From Pseudomonas jessenii (GTDB lineage Bacteria; Pseudomonadota; Gammaproteobacteria; Pseudomonadales; Pseudomonadaceae), in assembly GCF_002236115.1 (NCBI RefSeq), contig NZ_NIWT01000001.1, positions 620,001 to 684,000 on the forward strand: a DNA stretch of 64,000 nucleotides, written 5' to 3'. Both the position numbers and the translations under genes were made by a program. The notes under the pieces are model-generated. The model was not told the DNA's origin and made no database searches. It worked only from the letters and a program-made list of their open reading frames with translations. Of the stretch, positions 62,937 to 64,000 are shown piece after piece (positions within the stretch are counted from its first letter, which is position 1; the number at the start of each line of letters is the position of its first letter).

Positions 62937-63785
62937 TTATTTCTTTATGTTTTCCCAGCGCTTCAACAGGTCAGCGTGCCCATCAGTCCAGCCTTGAATG
63001 GCTTGCTCCATGGTCTTGCCGTCCTTTACTTCACCGTTTATTGCCGTGATATCTGAAATCGGCACGTATACGCTGGCCATTACTTCACGTGCACGTGGGT
63101 TTTCCGTTGAGAAATCCTTGTGGCCAATCCAGTAGTAACCTTGTGGCGGTGGGAACACACCCTTTGGATCCTTGAGGAACTTCAGGTCGAACTTCTGCGC
63201 CATCCATGAAGGCTCCCACACAGTGACGGCAACCCACTCTTTACGATCGACTGCCGATTTCAATGCGGCTGTCATGGCAGCGGTACTGCCTTCGAGCAGT
63301 TGCAACTTGATGCCGTAGTCCTTGACCGCCTTGCTCGCGTCATTCATCAAGCCCGAACCTGGTTCGATACCGATGATCTTGTTGCCGAATTTCTCGGCGT
63401 TGTCATTGAGTTGTTCGATTGAGTCGATGTCGACGTATTTAGGTACGGCGATCGCCTGGTAAAGGCCATAGGAAACCGGGGATAGTTTTTCCAGGCGGTT
63501 CTTGTTTTTGTTCCAGTAGTCATTCGCCGCGTAGTCGGTTTGTGAGGCAAGTACCTGGATATCACCTTTGGTCAGAGCGGCATAAGCAATACCCCACTCG
63601 GAAAACTCGATGACTTTTACGCTATAACCGGAATCCTCAAGCACCTTTTTGGTAATACCGGTAATGGGTGTCAAGTCTTCCCAGGTCAACGTGCCCATGG
63701 TGATTGTTTTTTCTTCCGCGTGAACAGGCAGCATTACCATGCCCATCATCGCGACCGCGCAGACTGCCTTCCAAATCTTCTTCAT
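62937..63785 (-). CDS. glycine betaine/proline betaine-type binding protein (OpuAC)
   Basis: A 282-residue OpuAC/ProX-like protein with signal peptide MKKIWKAVCAVAMMGMVMLPVHA. The mature part has GTLTWEDLTPITGITKKVLED, ASQTDYAANDYWNKNKNRLE, IGIEPGSGLMNDASKAV and WVAVTVWEPSWMAQKFDLKFL, with several aromatic residues that could cage a quaternary amine. GAGGAACGCC precedes the ATG. First gene of the unit; a 78-bp gap to the ATPase gene. Confidence 0.92.
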   Translation of the reverse strand: MKKIWKAVCAVAMMGMVMLPVHAEEKTITMGTLTWEDLTPITGITKKVLEDSGYSVKVIEFSEWGIAYAALTKGDIQVLASQTDYAANDYWNKNKNRLEKLSPVSYGLYQAIAVPKYVDIDSIEQLNDNAEKFGNKIIGIEPGSGLMNDASKAVKDYGIKLQLLEGSTAAMTAALKSAVDRKEWVAVTVWEPSWMAQKFDLKFLKDPKGVFPPPQGYYWIGHKDFSTENPRAREVMASVYVPISDITAINGEVKDGKTMEQAIQGWTDGHADLLKRWENIKK

Positions 63786-64000
63786 GGCGTTCCTCGATCT
63801 ACGTTAATACTTTTTATATTAGTCTCTAAACAATAGAGGCCCGTGGCGCACAGCTATAAGCTCACCATCTGTTTCAGTTGTTGTTGCCTATCAATCCGTA
63901 TCCGGATTGATATTCAATGCCGCCGTTTCTGCGACATCAACTCGTATCGATCCTCATGCCAATTAAGCGAGGACCGGTATTATTTAAATGGAGTTGGCAG
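63786..64000. other. promoter region of the betaine-type ABC operon, right window edge
   Basis: 215 bp with no gene. AT-rich stretches at about 63805-63835 could hold a promoter for the binding-protein gene on the minus strand; no operator was recognised. Confidence 0.35.

Overview
The window looks like chromosomal DNA of a fluorescent-group Pseudomonas. The reasons are high-GC coding sequence, a Pseudomonas-type REP doublet (20659-20746), an AlgE-like alginate epimerase/acetylhydrolase of the PsmE type, many LysR regulators, and many amino-acid ABC transporters and amine/imino-acid catabolic genes. No rRNA, tRNA, CRISPR array, phage or conjugative genes were seen. This judgement rests on gene content; no database search was possible.

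Layout. 0.2-5.6 kb: azoreductase, amidase, two LysR regulators, a DUF1989 (urea-carboxylase-associated) protein and a flavin reductase; the last two share a palindrome that may be bound by the LysR encoded between them. 5.9-13.4 kb is an accessory patch: an IS1182-like element with 19-bp ends, an AT-rich orphan membrane protein, a frameshifted mltF-like transglycosylase, a patatin-like lipoprotein followed by two tiny ORFs, a CxxC mini-protein, a decayed SDR gene with a hexanucleotide expansion, and several degraded copies of one intergenic repeat.

13.4-26.0 kb: a Gfa protein, then two paralogous polar-amino-acid ABC importers with the same gene order. The first goes with an M20 amidohydrolase and a divergent LysR. 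The second goes with an Lrp regulator, a CtlX-type citrulline hydrolase and a divergent ornithine cyclodeaminase, which together suggest a citrulline to ornithine to proline route. 26.3-31.1 kb: one 1610-residue secreted alginate-modifying protein (epimerase, RTX/R modules, cadherin-like domain, SGNH acetylhydrolase).

31.2-44.4 kb: a LysR remnant, flavoprotein, SlyB-like lipoprotein, AraC regulator, threonine aldolase, a redox/stress group (Atu4866 protein, SDR, MDR oxidoreductase, DoxX, divergent LysR), phosphodiesterase, HxlR regulator, MFS exporter, GFA protein, Asp/Arg/Tyr-rich lipoprotein and a DUF1329 protein. 44.6-50.1 kb, minus strand: hydroxyacid dehydrogenase, LuxR regulator, EutH-like permease, SDR and GABA-type permease, with no ethanolamine lyase.

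50.6-63.8 kb: a TRIC-like protein, then a minus-strand catabolic block: aldehyde dehydrogenase, DapA-family lyase/deaminase, MFS transporter, FAD oxidoreductase, GntR regulator, GATase1-like AraC regulator, a proline-racemase-family enzyme and a ProXVWW-type betaine importer. It resembles 4-hydroxyproline/proline-betaine catabolism, but the racemase-family enzyme has Gly at the second catalytic Cys (position 252) and Ala at the usual His (position 91), and the oxidoreductase and dehydrogenase look like PuuB/PuuC. This block is the best candidate for an undescribed pathway.
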